In this document: positions 17,835 through 24,859 of the stretch, piece by piece
Numbering within the stretch: position 1 is the stretch's first letter
Layout: each line of letters begins with the position of its first letter
NCBI GenBank assembly: GCA_033720855.1
Contig: JAWWBR010000041.1
Coordinates: 1-24,958 of the forward strand
Length of the DNA stretch: 24,958 nucleotides
Direction: 5' to 3'
Source: SMXQ01 sp033720855
GTDB lineage: Bacteria; Pseudomonadota; Alphaproteobacteria; SMXQ01
Notes under the pieces: model-generated
The model's input: only the letters and a program-made list of their open reading frames with translations
Told to the model about the DNA's origin: nothing
Databases searched by the model: none
Made by a program: the position numbers and the translations under genes

Positions 17835-19504
17835 GCGCACACCGAGCCGTCATCGAGGCCGCGCGCGACGGGCTGGTCTACGTGCCCATCGGCGGCGCCG
17901 GCGAGATCGGCATGAACATGTACGCCTATGGCTGCAACGGCAAATGGATCGTCGTCGAATGCGGCGTCACCTTCGGCAACGAAACCACCCCGGGGATCGA
18001 CGTGATGACCGCCGATCCGGCCTTTCTCGAAGAGCTCGGCGACGACCTCGTGGCCATGATCCTGACCCACGCCCACGAGGATCACCAGGGCGCCGTCGCC
18101 TATCTCTGGCCGCGGCTCCGCTGCCCGGTCTACGCCACCGAATTCACCGAGGGCCTGGTGCGCGCGCGGCTGGCCGAAGCCGGGTTGCTCAACGAGGTGC
18201 CGCTCAAGCGGATGCAGATGAAGGGCGCGATCGAGCTCGGGCCCTTCCGCCTGCGCTTCATCACCGTGACCCATTCCATTCCCGAACCCAATGCGCTGGC
18301 CATCGAGACGCCCTTGGGGCGCATCCTCCATACCGGGGATTGGAAGCTCGACCCCGATCCCCTGATCGGCGAGCTGGCCGACGAGGCCGCCTTCCGGGCG
18401 CTCGGCGACAAGGGGGTTCTGGCCATGGTCTGCGACTCCACCAACGTTTTCGTTCCCGGCGACTCCGGCTCCGAAGGCGCGGTGCGCGAGGCCCTGACCG
18501 AGGTCATCGGGCGCTACCGCAACCGCGTGGCCGTGGCCTGTTTCGCCTCCAACGTCGCCCGCCTCGAATCGATCGCCGCCGCGGCGGCCGCAAATGGCCG
18601 CGATGTCGCCCTGGTCGGGCGCTCCTTGTGGCGGGTCAGCGAAATCGCGCGGGAATGCGGCTATCTCGCCGATACGCCGCCGTTCCTGACCGAACACGAC
18701 GCCGGCTTCCTGCCGCGCGGGCGCATTCTCTTGATCTGCACCGGCAGCCAGGGGGAGAGGAGCTCGGCGCTGGCCCGAATCTCCCGGAACGATCACGCCA
18801 ACATCGTGCTCGAGGCCGGCGACGCGGTGCTGTTCTCCTCGCGCAACATCCCCGGCAACGAACGCGACATATACGCCATGCAGGACCGGCTGGCGCAGAA
18901 CGGGGTCGAGATCGTGACCGGCCGGGATGCGCCGATCCACGTCTCCGGCCATCCCGCCCGCGACGAGCTGGCCCGGCTCTATGACTGGGTGCGGCCGCGG
19001 ATTTCGGTGCCCATGCATGGCGAGCACCGCCATCTGATCGAGCATGCCGCCTATGCGCGGAGCCTCGGCGTTCCCGATGCCCGCGTCGTCGCCGACGGGG
19101 CGGCGCTGAAACTGGCGCCGGGCGAGCCCGAGATCGTAGGCGAGGTCGAGAGCGGCCGGCTCGGCCTCGACGGCAGCCGCCTGGTGGCGCTCGACGAAGG
19201 CTTCATGGCCGAGCGCCGGCGCATGAACTTCGCCGGCCTCGCCTTCGTCTCCCTCGGCCTCGATGGCAAGGGCGCGGTGACGGCCGGCCCCCGGGTCAGC
19301 CTGCGCGGCCTCGGCTCGGAGACGGAGGAGGCCGACCTAGTGGCGGAGATCGAGGCCGAGATCGAACGCACGGCGGCCAGGGCCACCGGGCGCAGGGGCG
19401 GGGCGGAACGCATCGCCGAGGAGGTGCGCCGTGCGGTCAGGCGCGTCTGTGCGCGCCGGATCGGCAAGAAGCCGGTGACCGAGGTTCACCTTTTCGGCCT
19501 ATAA
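17831..19504 (+). CDS. rnj: Ribonuclease J (metallo-beta-lactamase/beta-CASP)
   Basis: RNase J is a 5'-3' exonuclease and endonuclease of rRNA maturation and mRNA decay. The 557-residue protein has the metal motif THAHEDHQGA (His80, His82, Asp84, His85), the downstream ligand regions VTHSIPEPNAL and HTGDWKLDPDPL, and beta-CASP motifs including CDSTNV, ICTGSQGE and SGHPARDELARLYDWVRP, with the final MHGEHRHL histidines. The C-terminal domain (about 450-557) is Arg/Glu-rich. The length fits the family. The start overlaps the coaX stop (ATGA). The position after nuoN-birA-coaX is typical of Alphaproteobacteria. No terminator with a T-run is seen behind it, and DUF1467 follows after 60 bases. Confidence 0.95.
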   Translation: MSAHRAVIEAARDGLVYVPIGGAGEIGMNMYAYGCNGKWIVVECGVTFGNETTPGIDVMTADPAFLEELGDDLVAMILTHAHEDHQGAVAYLWPRLRCPVYATEFTEGLVRARLAEAGLLNEVPLKRMQMKGAIELGPFRLRFITVTHSIPEPNALAIETPLGRILHTGDWKLDPDPLIGELADEAAFRALGDKGVLAMVCDSTNVFVPGDSGSEGAVREALTEVIGRYRNRVAVACFASNVARLESIAAAAAANGRDVALVGRSLWRVSEIARECGYLADTPPFLTEHDAGFLPRGRILLICTGSQGERSSALARISRNDHANIVLEAGDAVLFSSRNIPGNERDIYAMQDRLAQNGVEIVTGRDAPIHVSGHPARDELARLYDWVRPRISVPMHGEHRHLIEHAAYARSLGVPDARVVADGAALKLAPGEPEIVGEVESGRLGLDGSRLVALDEGFMAERRRMNFAGLAFVSLGLDGKGAVTAGPRVSLRGLGSETEEADLVAEIEAEIERTAARATGRRGGAERIAEEVRRAVRRVCARRIGKKPVTEVHLFGL

Positions 19505-19564
19505 TGCGTCGGCGGCGCCGGCACGCCGCGGATCCGCCCGTCAACCCGCTGGGATCCTCGCCCC

Positions 19565-19798
19565 ATGACCCTCTTCACCGGTTTCATGGTTTATGTCATC
19601 GTCTGGTGGCTGGTGTTGCTGACGGTGCTGCCGTTCGGCAACCGGGCCCCGGAACGGGCCGAGGCCGGCCATGTGGAAAGCGCGCCGGAACGGCCGCGGC
19701 TGTGGATCAAGGCGGCCGTCACCACGGTGGTGGCGAGCCTGATTTGGGGCGGGATCTATTGGCTCATCGAGGCCGATCTGATCACGTTCCGGCAGTGA
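19565..19798 (+). CDS. DUF1467 family membrane protein
   Basis: A 77-residue protein with two hydrophobic segments (about residues 5-24, VYVIVWWLVLLTVLPFG, and 49-67, AAVTTVVASLIWGGIYWL) joined by a Glu/Arg/Pro-rich loop. The sequence matches the DUF1467 family, which in Alphaproteobacteria is commonly encoded near rnj. Its function is unknown; it is predicted to be an inner-membrane protein. The start at 19565 has only a weak purine-rich site about ten bases before. The stop is 19 bases before the start of the VOC gene, and a GGGAAGGGAG ribosome site for that gene lies in between. Confidence 0.88.
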   Translation: MTLFTGFMVYVIVWWLVLLTVLPFGNRAPERAEAGHVESAPERPRLWIKAAVTTVVASLIWGGIYWLIEADLITFRQ

Positions 19799-19817
19799 CA
19801 GGGAAGGGAGTTTGGCC

Positions 19818-20222
19818 ATGGACGCGCCCGATTTTGCCGTCAAGTTCATCGACCATCTGGTGTTGCGGACCGCCGACGCCGACCGGCTTGCGGCCTTCTA
19901 CCAGGATGTCGTCGGTCTCAAGCTGGAACGCCGGACCGAGAGCGGGTTGACGCAGTTGCGCGCCGGCCAATGCCTGCTCGACATCGTTCCGGTGGATGAC
20001 CGCGACCAGCCCGGCCGCAACCTCGAGCATTTCTGCTTCCGCATCGATCCCTTCGACGAGGCCGGCATCCGCCGGCGCCTGGAAGACGCGGGCGCGACCA
20101 TCGTCAAGTCGGGCACCGGCTACGGCGCCGAGGGGCGCGGCCCCAACATCTATTTCAAGGATCCCGACGGCAATGTCGTCGAGTTTAAGGGGCCCAGCGA
20201 CGGCAAGCTCTATACCCCATGA
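19818..20222 (+). CDS. VOC-fold (glyoxalase/bleomycin resistance superfamily) protein
   Basis: The 134-residue product is a single vicinal-oxygen-chelate protein with two beta-alpha-beta-beta-beta halves. The candidate metal ligands are His13 (FIDHLVLR), His71 (LEHFCFRI) and Glu122 (NVVEFKGP), with the family phrase FKDPDGNVVEF near the end. These proteins bind a divalent metal and act as lyases, isomerases, dioxygenases or resistance proteins; the substrate here cannot be inferred. The start is the ATG at 19818, seven bases after AGGGAG; an in-frame TTG at 19812 is too close to that site. The gene overlaps tag by four bases. Its sequence does not look like methylmalonyl-CoA epimerase, the VOC protein often found near rnj in this group. 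Confidence 0.9.
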   Translation: MDAPDFAVKFIDHLVLRTADADRLAAFYQDVVGLKLERRTESGLTQLRAGQCLLDIVPVDDRDQPGRNLEHFCFRIDPFDEAGIRRRLEDAGATIVKSGTGYGAEGRGPNIYFKDPDGNVVEFKGPSDGKLYTP

Positions 20223-20770
20223 GTTATTGCGAGATCGCCAAGGGCCATCCCGTCCACGGCCCCCACCATGACACCGAATACGGCCGCCCCGTGGCCGACG
20301 ACGCGGTCCTGTTCGAGCGCATCGCGCTCGAGATCAACCAGGCCGGTCTCTCTTGGCTCCTGGTCCTGAACAAGCGTGCCGCCTTGAACGCCGCCTTCGA
20401 GGGCTTCGATCCGGCCACCGTCGCCGCCTACGGGCCGGCCGAGGTGGAGCGGCTGCTGGCGGATGCCGGCATCATCCGCAACCGGCGCAAGATCGAGGCG
20501 GTGATCGAGAACGCGCGGCGCATCTCGGCGCTCAAGCCCGGTTATGGCGGGCTCAAGGGCTGGTTGGACGCCCACCACCCCAGGCCGCTCGGCGGCTGGG
20601 TCAAGCTGATGCGCGCGACCTTCGTGTTCATGGGGCCGGAGGTGGTGAACGAGTTCCTGATGAGCATCGGCTACCTGCCGGGCGCCCATGACGCCGATTG
20701 CCCGGTGGGCCGGGAGATCGCCGCCCTGAATCCGGCCTGGATGCAGGCGGCGCCGCCGGGCGGCTGGTGA
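20219..20770 (+). CDS. tag: DNA-3-methyladenine glycosylase I
   Basis: Tag removes 3-methyladenine from alkylated DNA in base-excision repair. The 183-residue protein keeps the zinc site that defines the family: Cys4, His17 (PHHDTEYG) and a C-terminal His-x3-Cys (GAHDADCPVG), matching Cys4, His17, His175 and Cys179 of E. coli Tag by motif alignment. The base-recognition region EINQAGLSWLLVLNKR, including the conserved glutamate, and the IIRNRRKI segment are intact. Its start overlaps the VOC gene stop (ATGA), so the two are translationally coupled. No Ada-type regulatory site was recognised. Confidence 0.94.
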   Translation: MSYCEIAKGHPVHGPHHDTEYGRPVADDAVLFERIALEINQAGLSWLLVLNKRAALNAAFEGFDPATVAAYGPAEVERLLADAGIIRNRRKIEAVIENARRISALKPGYGGLKGWLDAHHPRPLGGWVKLMRATFVFMGPEVVNEFLMSIGYLPGAHDADCPVGREIAALNPAWMQAAPPGGW

Positions 20771-20857
20771 GGGGCGGTCCCGCGGCGTGGATCGGCGCCC
20801 GGGTGTAAACCGTCTGATTTGAAGAGTTGGAACCGGGAGACCATAAGGACAGAGACC

Positions 20858-22117
20858 ATGGCCAAGATCATCGCCGGAATAGGGGCGTCGCATTCCCCCA
20901 CCATCGGATTCGCCAAGGACAACAAATCGGCGGACGACCCTGCCTGGGCCGAGGTCTTCAAGGTATTCGAGCCGGTGAAAATTTGGCTGGAGGAAAACGA
21001 TCCCGACGTCCTGTTCCTGATCTACAACGACCACGTCACCTCGTTCTTCCTCGATCACTATTCGCCCTTCGCGCTCGGCGTCGACGATGAGTACCGCACC
21101 GCCGACGAAGGCGGGGGCCCCCGCGAATACCCCCCGGTCAAGGGTCATCTGGGCCTTGCCCGGCACATCGGACAGTCGCTCTTCGCCGATGAGTTCGACA
21201 TCTCCTTCTTCCAGAAGCGGCCGATCGATCACGGGCTGTTTTCGCCGCTCTCCATGATGACCGACCGCGGCAAGGCCTGGAACAATGCGATCGTCCCGTT
21301 CCAGGTCGGCGTCCTGCAATTCCCGATTCCCACCGCCAGGCGCTGTTACCGTCTCGGCCAGGCGCTCGGCCGGGCGATTGCGAGCTACCCGGAGGACCTC
21401 TCCGTCGCCATCGCCGCCACCGGGGGCCTCTCCCACCAGGTCCATGGCGAACGCTGCGGCTTCAATGACCTCGATTGGGATGCCGAATTCCTCGACCTCC
21501 TGGAGAACGACCCCGAGGCGCTGACCGGGATCACCCACGCGGAATACGCCAGGCGCGGCGGGCTCGAGGGCGCCGAGGTCATCACCTGGCTGATCATGCG
21601 CGGGGCGCTCTCAGGCCAGGTGCGCCGCGTGCACCGGGATATGACGTTGCCGTCGATGACCACCATCGCTTCGGTGATTTACGAAAACCTCGCTCAACCG
21701 GACGCCGAGGCGGTGGAGGCCCAGCGGGAGCTCATCGGCCGCCAGCTCGCGGGCATCGAGGCGATCGAGGGCACCTATCCCTTTACGCTGGAGCGCGGCC
21801 ACAAGGCCTATCGCCTGAACGATTTCCTCCATCGGCTGGTGGAACCCGAGCACCGCCGCCGCTTCCTCGAGGACCGGAAAGCGCTCTACGACGCCTTTGG
21901 CCTCAGCGCCGAGGAGCGACGTTTGATCGACGCGCGGGACTTCATCGGGCTGATCCATTACGGCGTGATCTTCTTCTGCATCGAGAAGATGGCTGCCGTG
22001 CTGGGCATGTCCAATCCCGACATCTACGCCCAGATGCGCGGCGAGAGCCTCGAGGAGTTCCAAAAGTCCCGCAACGTCAACATGCAGTATTCGGTCGCCG
22101 GGCGCGAAGACGACTGA
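20858..22117 (+). CDS. Fused gallate/protocatechuate-type extradiol dioxygenase (LigB + LigA domains)
   Basis: This is a type II extradiol ring-cleavage enzyme that uses Fe(II) and O2 to open a catechol-type ring, most like gallate dioxygenase (GalA/DesB). At 419 residues it has the length of those fused enzymes. The N-terminal LigB-type domain (about 1-280) has iron ligands His12 (GASHSPTIG), His59 (IYNDH) and probably Glu240 (EGAEVITWL), and catalytic-region histidines at 125 (IDHG) and 193/196 (GGLSHQVHGER). The C-terminal LigA-like domain (about 310-410) contains YRLNDFLHRL and RDFIGLIHYGVIFFCIEKM. I chose the ATG at 20858, eight bases after AAGGA, rather than a TTG at 20819. No other gallate or protocatechuate pathway gene is visible nearby, so the true substrate is open. 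Confidence 0.88.
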   Translation: MAKIIAGIGASHSPTIGFAKDNKSADDPAWAEVFKVFEPVKIWLEENDPDVLFLIYNDHVTSFFLDHYSPFALGVDDEYRTADEGGGPREYPPVKGHLGLARHIGQSLFADEFDISFFQKRPIDHGLFSPLSMMTDRGKAWNNAIVPFQVGVLQFPIPTARRCYRLGQALGRAIASYPEDLSVAIAATGGLSHQVHGERCGFNDLDWDAEFLDLLENDPEALTGITHAEYARRGGLEGAEVITWLIMRGALSGQVRRVHRDMTLPSMTTIASVIYENLAQPDAEAVEAQRELIGRQLAGIEAIEGTYPFTLERGHKAYRLNDFLHRLVEPEHRRRFLEDRKALYDAFGLSAEERRLIDARDFIGLIHYGVIFFCIEKMAAVLGMSNPDIYAQMRGESLEEFQKSRNVNMQYSVAGREDD

Positions 22118-22204
22118 CGGCCTGCCAAGGATACCGCCATACCTTGCCTTTCCCCGGGCGTCCCATCGGCCGGTGCGCGCCGCCGACTCGACAGCGCCAT
22201 CCGA

Positions 22205-22226
22205 TTGCCCTAGCGTCATGGGGCAA
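22205..22226 (+). promoter_or_regulatory. Inverted repeat in the dodecin leader
   Basis: ttgccc (22205-22210) and gggcaa (22221-22226) form a 6-bp perfect inverted repeat with a 10-base spacer; a seventh T-G pair is possible. It ends eight bases before the dodecin ribosome site. It could be an operator half-site pair or a leader hairpin. A 6-bp repeat can arise by chance. Confidence 0.25.
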
Positions 22227-22243
22227 CTTCGATGGAGGATCAA

Positions 22244-22453
22244 ATGGCAGGCAAGGTTTACAGGCTCACTCAGGTGGTGGGGACCTCCGACGATTCGGTC
22301 GGCGACGCGATCCGCACCGCCATCAAAACGGCATCCAGCAGCGTGCGCAATCTCGACTGGTTTCAGGTCGACGAGATTCGCGGCTCGATCCGGGATGGCG
22401 AGGTTACCGAATTTCAGGTCAGCCTGAAGATCGGCTTCAGATACGAGGGTTGA
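22244..22453 (+). CDS. Dodecin (flavin-binding protein)
   Basis: Dodecins form hollow 12-mers that store or scavenge riboflavin, FMN or FAD and quench their photochemistry. The 69-residue product matches the family: KVYRLTQVVGTS at the N-terminus, then the amphipathic helix, then NLDWFQVDEIRG with Trp39, which would stack on the flavin, and Gln58 in EFQVSLKIGF. The Trp-Gln spacing of 19 equals that of the Halobacterium protein (Trp36, Gln55). The ATG at 22244 follows GGAGG by five bases; a shadow start 12 bases earlier lacks this spacing. It lies 126 bases behind the ring-cleavage gene. Confidence 0.93.
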   Translation: MAGKVYRLTQVVGTSDDSVGDAIRTAIKTASSSVRNLDWFQVDEIRGSIRDGEVTEFQVSLKIGFRYEG

Positions 22454-22522
22454 AATAAGCTGCACCGGACGCCGTGGGCGGAGAGGCGCGGCGCAGAAGA
22501 GACGAGCGTAGGGAGTTCAACC

Positions 22523-22972
22523 ATGACGAGGGAACGAAACTTCGATGTCGCCAGGGCGGTTGCGCAGCTCAACAAGATCCTGCAGATGGAGCTAGCGACC
22601 GTGGTCTATTACACCCATTACGCGTTCATGATCTACGGTCATGCCAGAATCCCGATCCGCTCCTGGTTCAACGATCAGGCCGGCGAATCCTTGGCCCATG
22701 CCCGGGAAGCGGGAGACCTGATCGTCCATCTCGGGCATCGGCCGGAGATGGGAATCGCCCCGCTGCCCGAGACCCAGCACAACTCCATCGACGAGATCCT
22801 CAACGAGGCGGTCATGCGGGAGGAGGCCGGCGTCGAGCTCTATCGCCAGCTTCTGGAAATGATCAAGGACAAGTCCACGGTGCTCGAAGAATACGCCACG
22901 CGCATGATCGCGGCGGAGGCGATCCATGTCAGCGAAATGCAGCTGATGTTGATGCGCTCGGCGCCCGAATGA
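22523..22972 (+). CDS. Ferritin-like/bacterioferritin-family protein
   Basis: The 149-residue protein is a four-helix-bundle candidate related to bacterioferritins. Carboxylate and histidine residues fall at the positions expected of a di-iron site: Glu23 (QMELATV), Glu55 and His59 (GESLAHAREAG), Glu101 (REEAGVEL), Glu132 and His135 (AEAIHVSEM). The first pair reads E-x3-H rather than the usual E-x2-H. No methionine for an interfacial haem is obvious. Members of this family oxidise and store iron or protect against peroxide; which applies here is uncertain. GGGAG lies seven bases before the ATG at 22523. It stands 69 bases after the dodecin gene. Confidence 0.85.
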   Translation: MTRERNFDVARAVAQLNKILQMELATVVYYTHYAFMIYGHARIPIRSWFNDQAGESLAHAREAGDLIVHLGHRPEMGIAPLPETQHNSIDEILNEAVMREEAGVELYRQLLEMIKDKSTVLEEYATRMIAAEAIHVSEMQLMLMRSAPE

Positions 22973-23014
22973 CGGCCGCTGCCGTTCTCACCGTCACAGC
23001 AACAGGAGTCGTCA

Positions 23015-23308
23015 ATGTCGATCATCCGACTAATCCACATCAAGGTCGATCCCAGCCAGATTGCCGAGGCCGAGAGGATCTGGAAGCAGGATTGCGCGCC
23101 GCTGATGATCCGTCAGCCGGGATGCACCTCCGAGCAGCTGCTCAAGTGCACCGATGTCGAGGGCGAGTACATCTCCTATTCGGAATGGGAGAGCCAGGAG
23201 GACATCGATCGCTATCGCGACAGCGACGACCATAAGACCATCCAGTCCCATTCCCGCGGCCTGCAAGGCGCGCGCGCCGAGGTCAAGCGCTACGAAACGG
23301 TCGGATAG
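23015..23308 (+). CDS. ABM-fold (antibiotic biosynthesis monooxygenase-like) small protein
   Basis: A 97-residue dimeric alpha/beta-barrel-type protein. It begins SIIRLIHIKVDPSQIAEAER and continues through a Cys-containing turn (PGCTSEQLLKCTD) to YISYSEWESQEDIDRYRDS, the central strand-helix pattern of the ABM domain. Relatives include quinol monooxygenases, haem-degrading enzymes and proteins without known activity; no specific catalytic residue can be assigned here. AGGAG lies six bases before the ATG at 23015. It follows the ferritin-like gene by 42 bases and is the last plus-strand gene before the convergent patatin gene. Confidence 0.85.
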   Translation: MSIIRLIHIKVDPSQIAEAERIWKQDCAPLMIRQPGCTSEQLLKCTDVEGEYISYSEWESQEDIDRYRDSDDHKTIQSHSRGLQGARAEVKRYETVG

Positions 23309-23312
23309 ATAG

Positions 23313-23342
23313 GCACCCGGCGGCGCCGGCGCCAAGCGGTGC
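23313..23342. terminator. Possible stem-loop between convergent genes
   Basis: gcacc (23313-23317) and ggtgc (23338-23342) enclose an inner ggcg/cgcc stem in the 33-base gap between the ABM-protein and patatin genes. The outer arm touches the patatin stop codon and no T-run follows on either strand, so termination efficiency is doubtful. Confidence 0.3.
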
Positions 23343-24277
23343 TAGCCGAGAGCCTGCTCGATCTTCTCCCGCATTGAATTGGCGCATGCGGCGCCTTCCT
23401 CGATCGCCTGCGCGGCCTTGTCGAACTCGAGAAGGCCGAGGTGCGCCAATTGGGGCGCTATCGCAATCTCGGGGGGGTCGCCGGCCATGCGGGCCCGGGT
23501 AATGCGGTCCTGCATGATGTTGATCGACCCGGCCATCACCTCGAAGACCCCCGGCGCCGAGGAGTTTTCGCCAAGCAACCGTTCCAGAATCCTCTGTTTG
23601 TGGCCCAACAGGCCGAGTCTCAGCTGCTCCAGGCCCGCTCCCAGAACGCCCTTTTCCCGCGCGCCGGCGCCGGCGGCGCGGTCGGAGCGCTCGCGGCTGT
23701 GTTTGCCGACGATGTCGCTGTTGAGATTGACGGCGATGACGGTGGTGGCGCCCAGGGCCCGACACAGTGAGACCGGGACGGGATTGGTCAGACCGCCATC
23801 GACCAGCCACTGATCATTGCGTCGGACGGGAGCGAAGAGACCGGGAATCGCCATCGATGCCTGCACCCCGCTGCGCACCGAGCCCTCCTGGAGCCACACC
23901 TCCTGCCCGGTTTCCAGGTCGGTCGCCACCGCCGCGAAAACCCGAGGCAAGGCGTCGATCTCTTGGTCCCCGATCTTGTCGCTGACGAATGTCTGCAGTT
24001 TCTCGCCCTGAATCAGTCCGCCGCCGAGCAGCGAGAGGTCGAGATAGCCGAGCATCCGCTTGTGGGTCAGCGAGCGGCACCAGTCTTCGAGAACGTCGAG
24101 CTTTTCGCTGGCATAGGCGGCCCCGACCAGCGCGCCGACCGAGCTGCCGGCGACAATGTCGGGCGCGATTCCCATCTCGGAAAGCGCGTTGAGGACGCCA
24201 ATATGCGCCCACCCTCGCGCGGCGCCGCTGCCGAGGGCTATTCCGATCTTTTCGTTTGTTTGGGCGTGATCATTCAC
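23342..24277 (-). CDS. Patatin-like phospholipase, RssA type
   Basis: A lipid acyl hydrolase of the patatin family with a Ser-Asp dyad. The 311-residue product has the oxyanion motif GSGAARGWAHIGVL (16-29), the nucleophile elbow GSSVG (44-48, Ser46) and the DGG motif with Asp160 (WLVDGGLTNPVPV). This layout is that of the bacterial RssA/NTE-like single-domain proteins. No signal peptide or membrane segment is evident. The start is GTG at 24277; the ATG at 24273 is out of frame, and the ribosome site is weak. The last 120 residues are helical and variable. It lies 126 bases behind the PLDc_N gene on the same strand, with a possible terminator between. Confidence 0.92.
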   Translation of the reverse strand: MNDHAQTNEKIGIALGSGAARGWAHIGVLNALSEMGIAPDIVAGSSVGALVGAAYASEKLDVLEDWCRSLTHKRMLGYLDLSLLGGGLIQGEKLQTFVSDKIGDQEIDALPRVFAAVATDLETGQEVWLQEGSVRSGVQASMAIPGLFAPVRRNDQWLVDGGLTNPVPVSLCRALGATTVIAVNLNSDIVGKHSRERSDRAAGAGAREKGVLGAGLEQLRLGLLGHKQRILERLLGENSSAPGVFEVMAGSINIMQDRITRARMAGDPPEIAIAPQLAHLGLLEFDKAAQAIEEGAACANSMREKIEQALG

Positions 24278-24345
24278 GATGGCGGTCCGTTCCGCTGGCC
24301 GAACTTACCTCACCATATGAGCGCGGGCGCAAAAAATCAGCACCG

Positions 24346-24361
24346 AAAAGGCGGGTCCGCC
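24346..24361 (-). terminator. Possible small terminator between PLDc_N and patatin genes
   Basis: On the minus strand GGCGGACCCGCC (24361-24350) can form a short 4-5 bp stem followed directly by TTTT (24349-24346). It lies in the 126-base gap after the PLDc_N stop. The stem is short, so this may only attenuate. Confidence 0.3.
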
Positions 24362-24403
24362 AACCGACATCGTGCCCGGCGCCGCTGCGGTCCGGGGTGG
24401 GGA

Positions 24404-24598
24404 TCAGACGGGGGCGGCGCCCCCTTTGGGACCCAAGAGCCACCACAGGATGACGCCGATCACGGGAAGCAGCAGGATGATGACGATCCACAGCACCTTG
24501 CTGCCGGTCGGGGCGGCACTCTGCACCGTTTGAACAATGGCGTAAATGTCCGCGATCAGGATGATAAGACCGAAAATTCCGGTCACCTCAAAACCCAT
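24404..24598 (-). CDS. Small PLDc_N-domain membrane protein
   Basis: The 64-residue product has two hydrophobic segments (about residues 3-24 and 34-54, VLWIVIILLLPVIGVILWWL) followed by LLGPKGG. This is the PLDc_N domain pattern, named from the N-terminus of cardiolipin synthase-like phospholipases D; here it stands alone with no catalytic HKD domain. Such stand-alone proteins are common inner-membrane proteins of unknown function. I start it at the ATG at 24598, behind GAGGGG at about eight bases; a longer frame reaching 24829 has no homology and runs through the promoter region. The final codons form a GC-rich hairpin without T-run. Confidence 0.85.
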   Translation of the reverse strand: MGFEVTGIFGLIILIADIYAIVQTVQSAAPTGSKVLWIVIILLLPVIGVILWWLLGPKGGAAPV

Positions 24599-24859
24599 GG
24601 CGTGGTCCCCTCTTGTCTGTATCGGCGAGGCGCCGGGACGGCCCCGCGCGGGTGTCGGCGCCGGATCCGAGCCCCGATCGATGCCATCATCGATTGGATT
24701 CCGGAAAAGCGCAAGGGTGTGTAAAAAATGGCAAAATTGGCAGTTTTTTCCCATCGCGTTGACGGCCCGCAGGGTATTGCCGGGTTGATTACTATGATAG
24801 GTTGGCCATGCAGACAGACGCACCGACAACCCCAGGTTAAGAATGGGAGTACCAAAGAC
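24599..24859. other. Divergent intergenic region with an AT-rich core
   Basis: These 261 bases separate the minus-strand PLDc_N gene from a plus-strand secreted protein gene, so both promoters should lie here. A striking AT-rich patch runs from about 24719 to 24750, with A6 and T6 tracts. A -10-like tatgat at 24793-24798 lies about 60 bases before the plus-strand start, but ttgacg at 24759-24764 is too far away (28 bases) to be its -35. No gene is supported within it. Confidence 0.45.

Noticed and set aside
20819..20847. Promoter-like TTGAAG, 17 bases, cataag before the ring-cleavage gene
   Set aside because: Transcription from it would start about four bases before the ATG at 20858 and would remove the AAGGA ribosome site; the match is probably chance.
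24759..24798. ttgacg and tatgat as one promoter before the secreted protein gene
   Set aside because: The 28-base spacing is far too long for a sigma70 promoter; only the -10-like element is noted.
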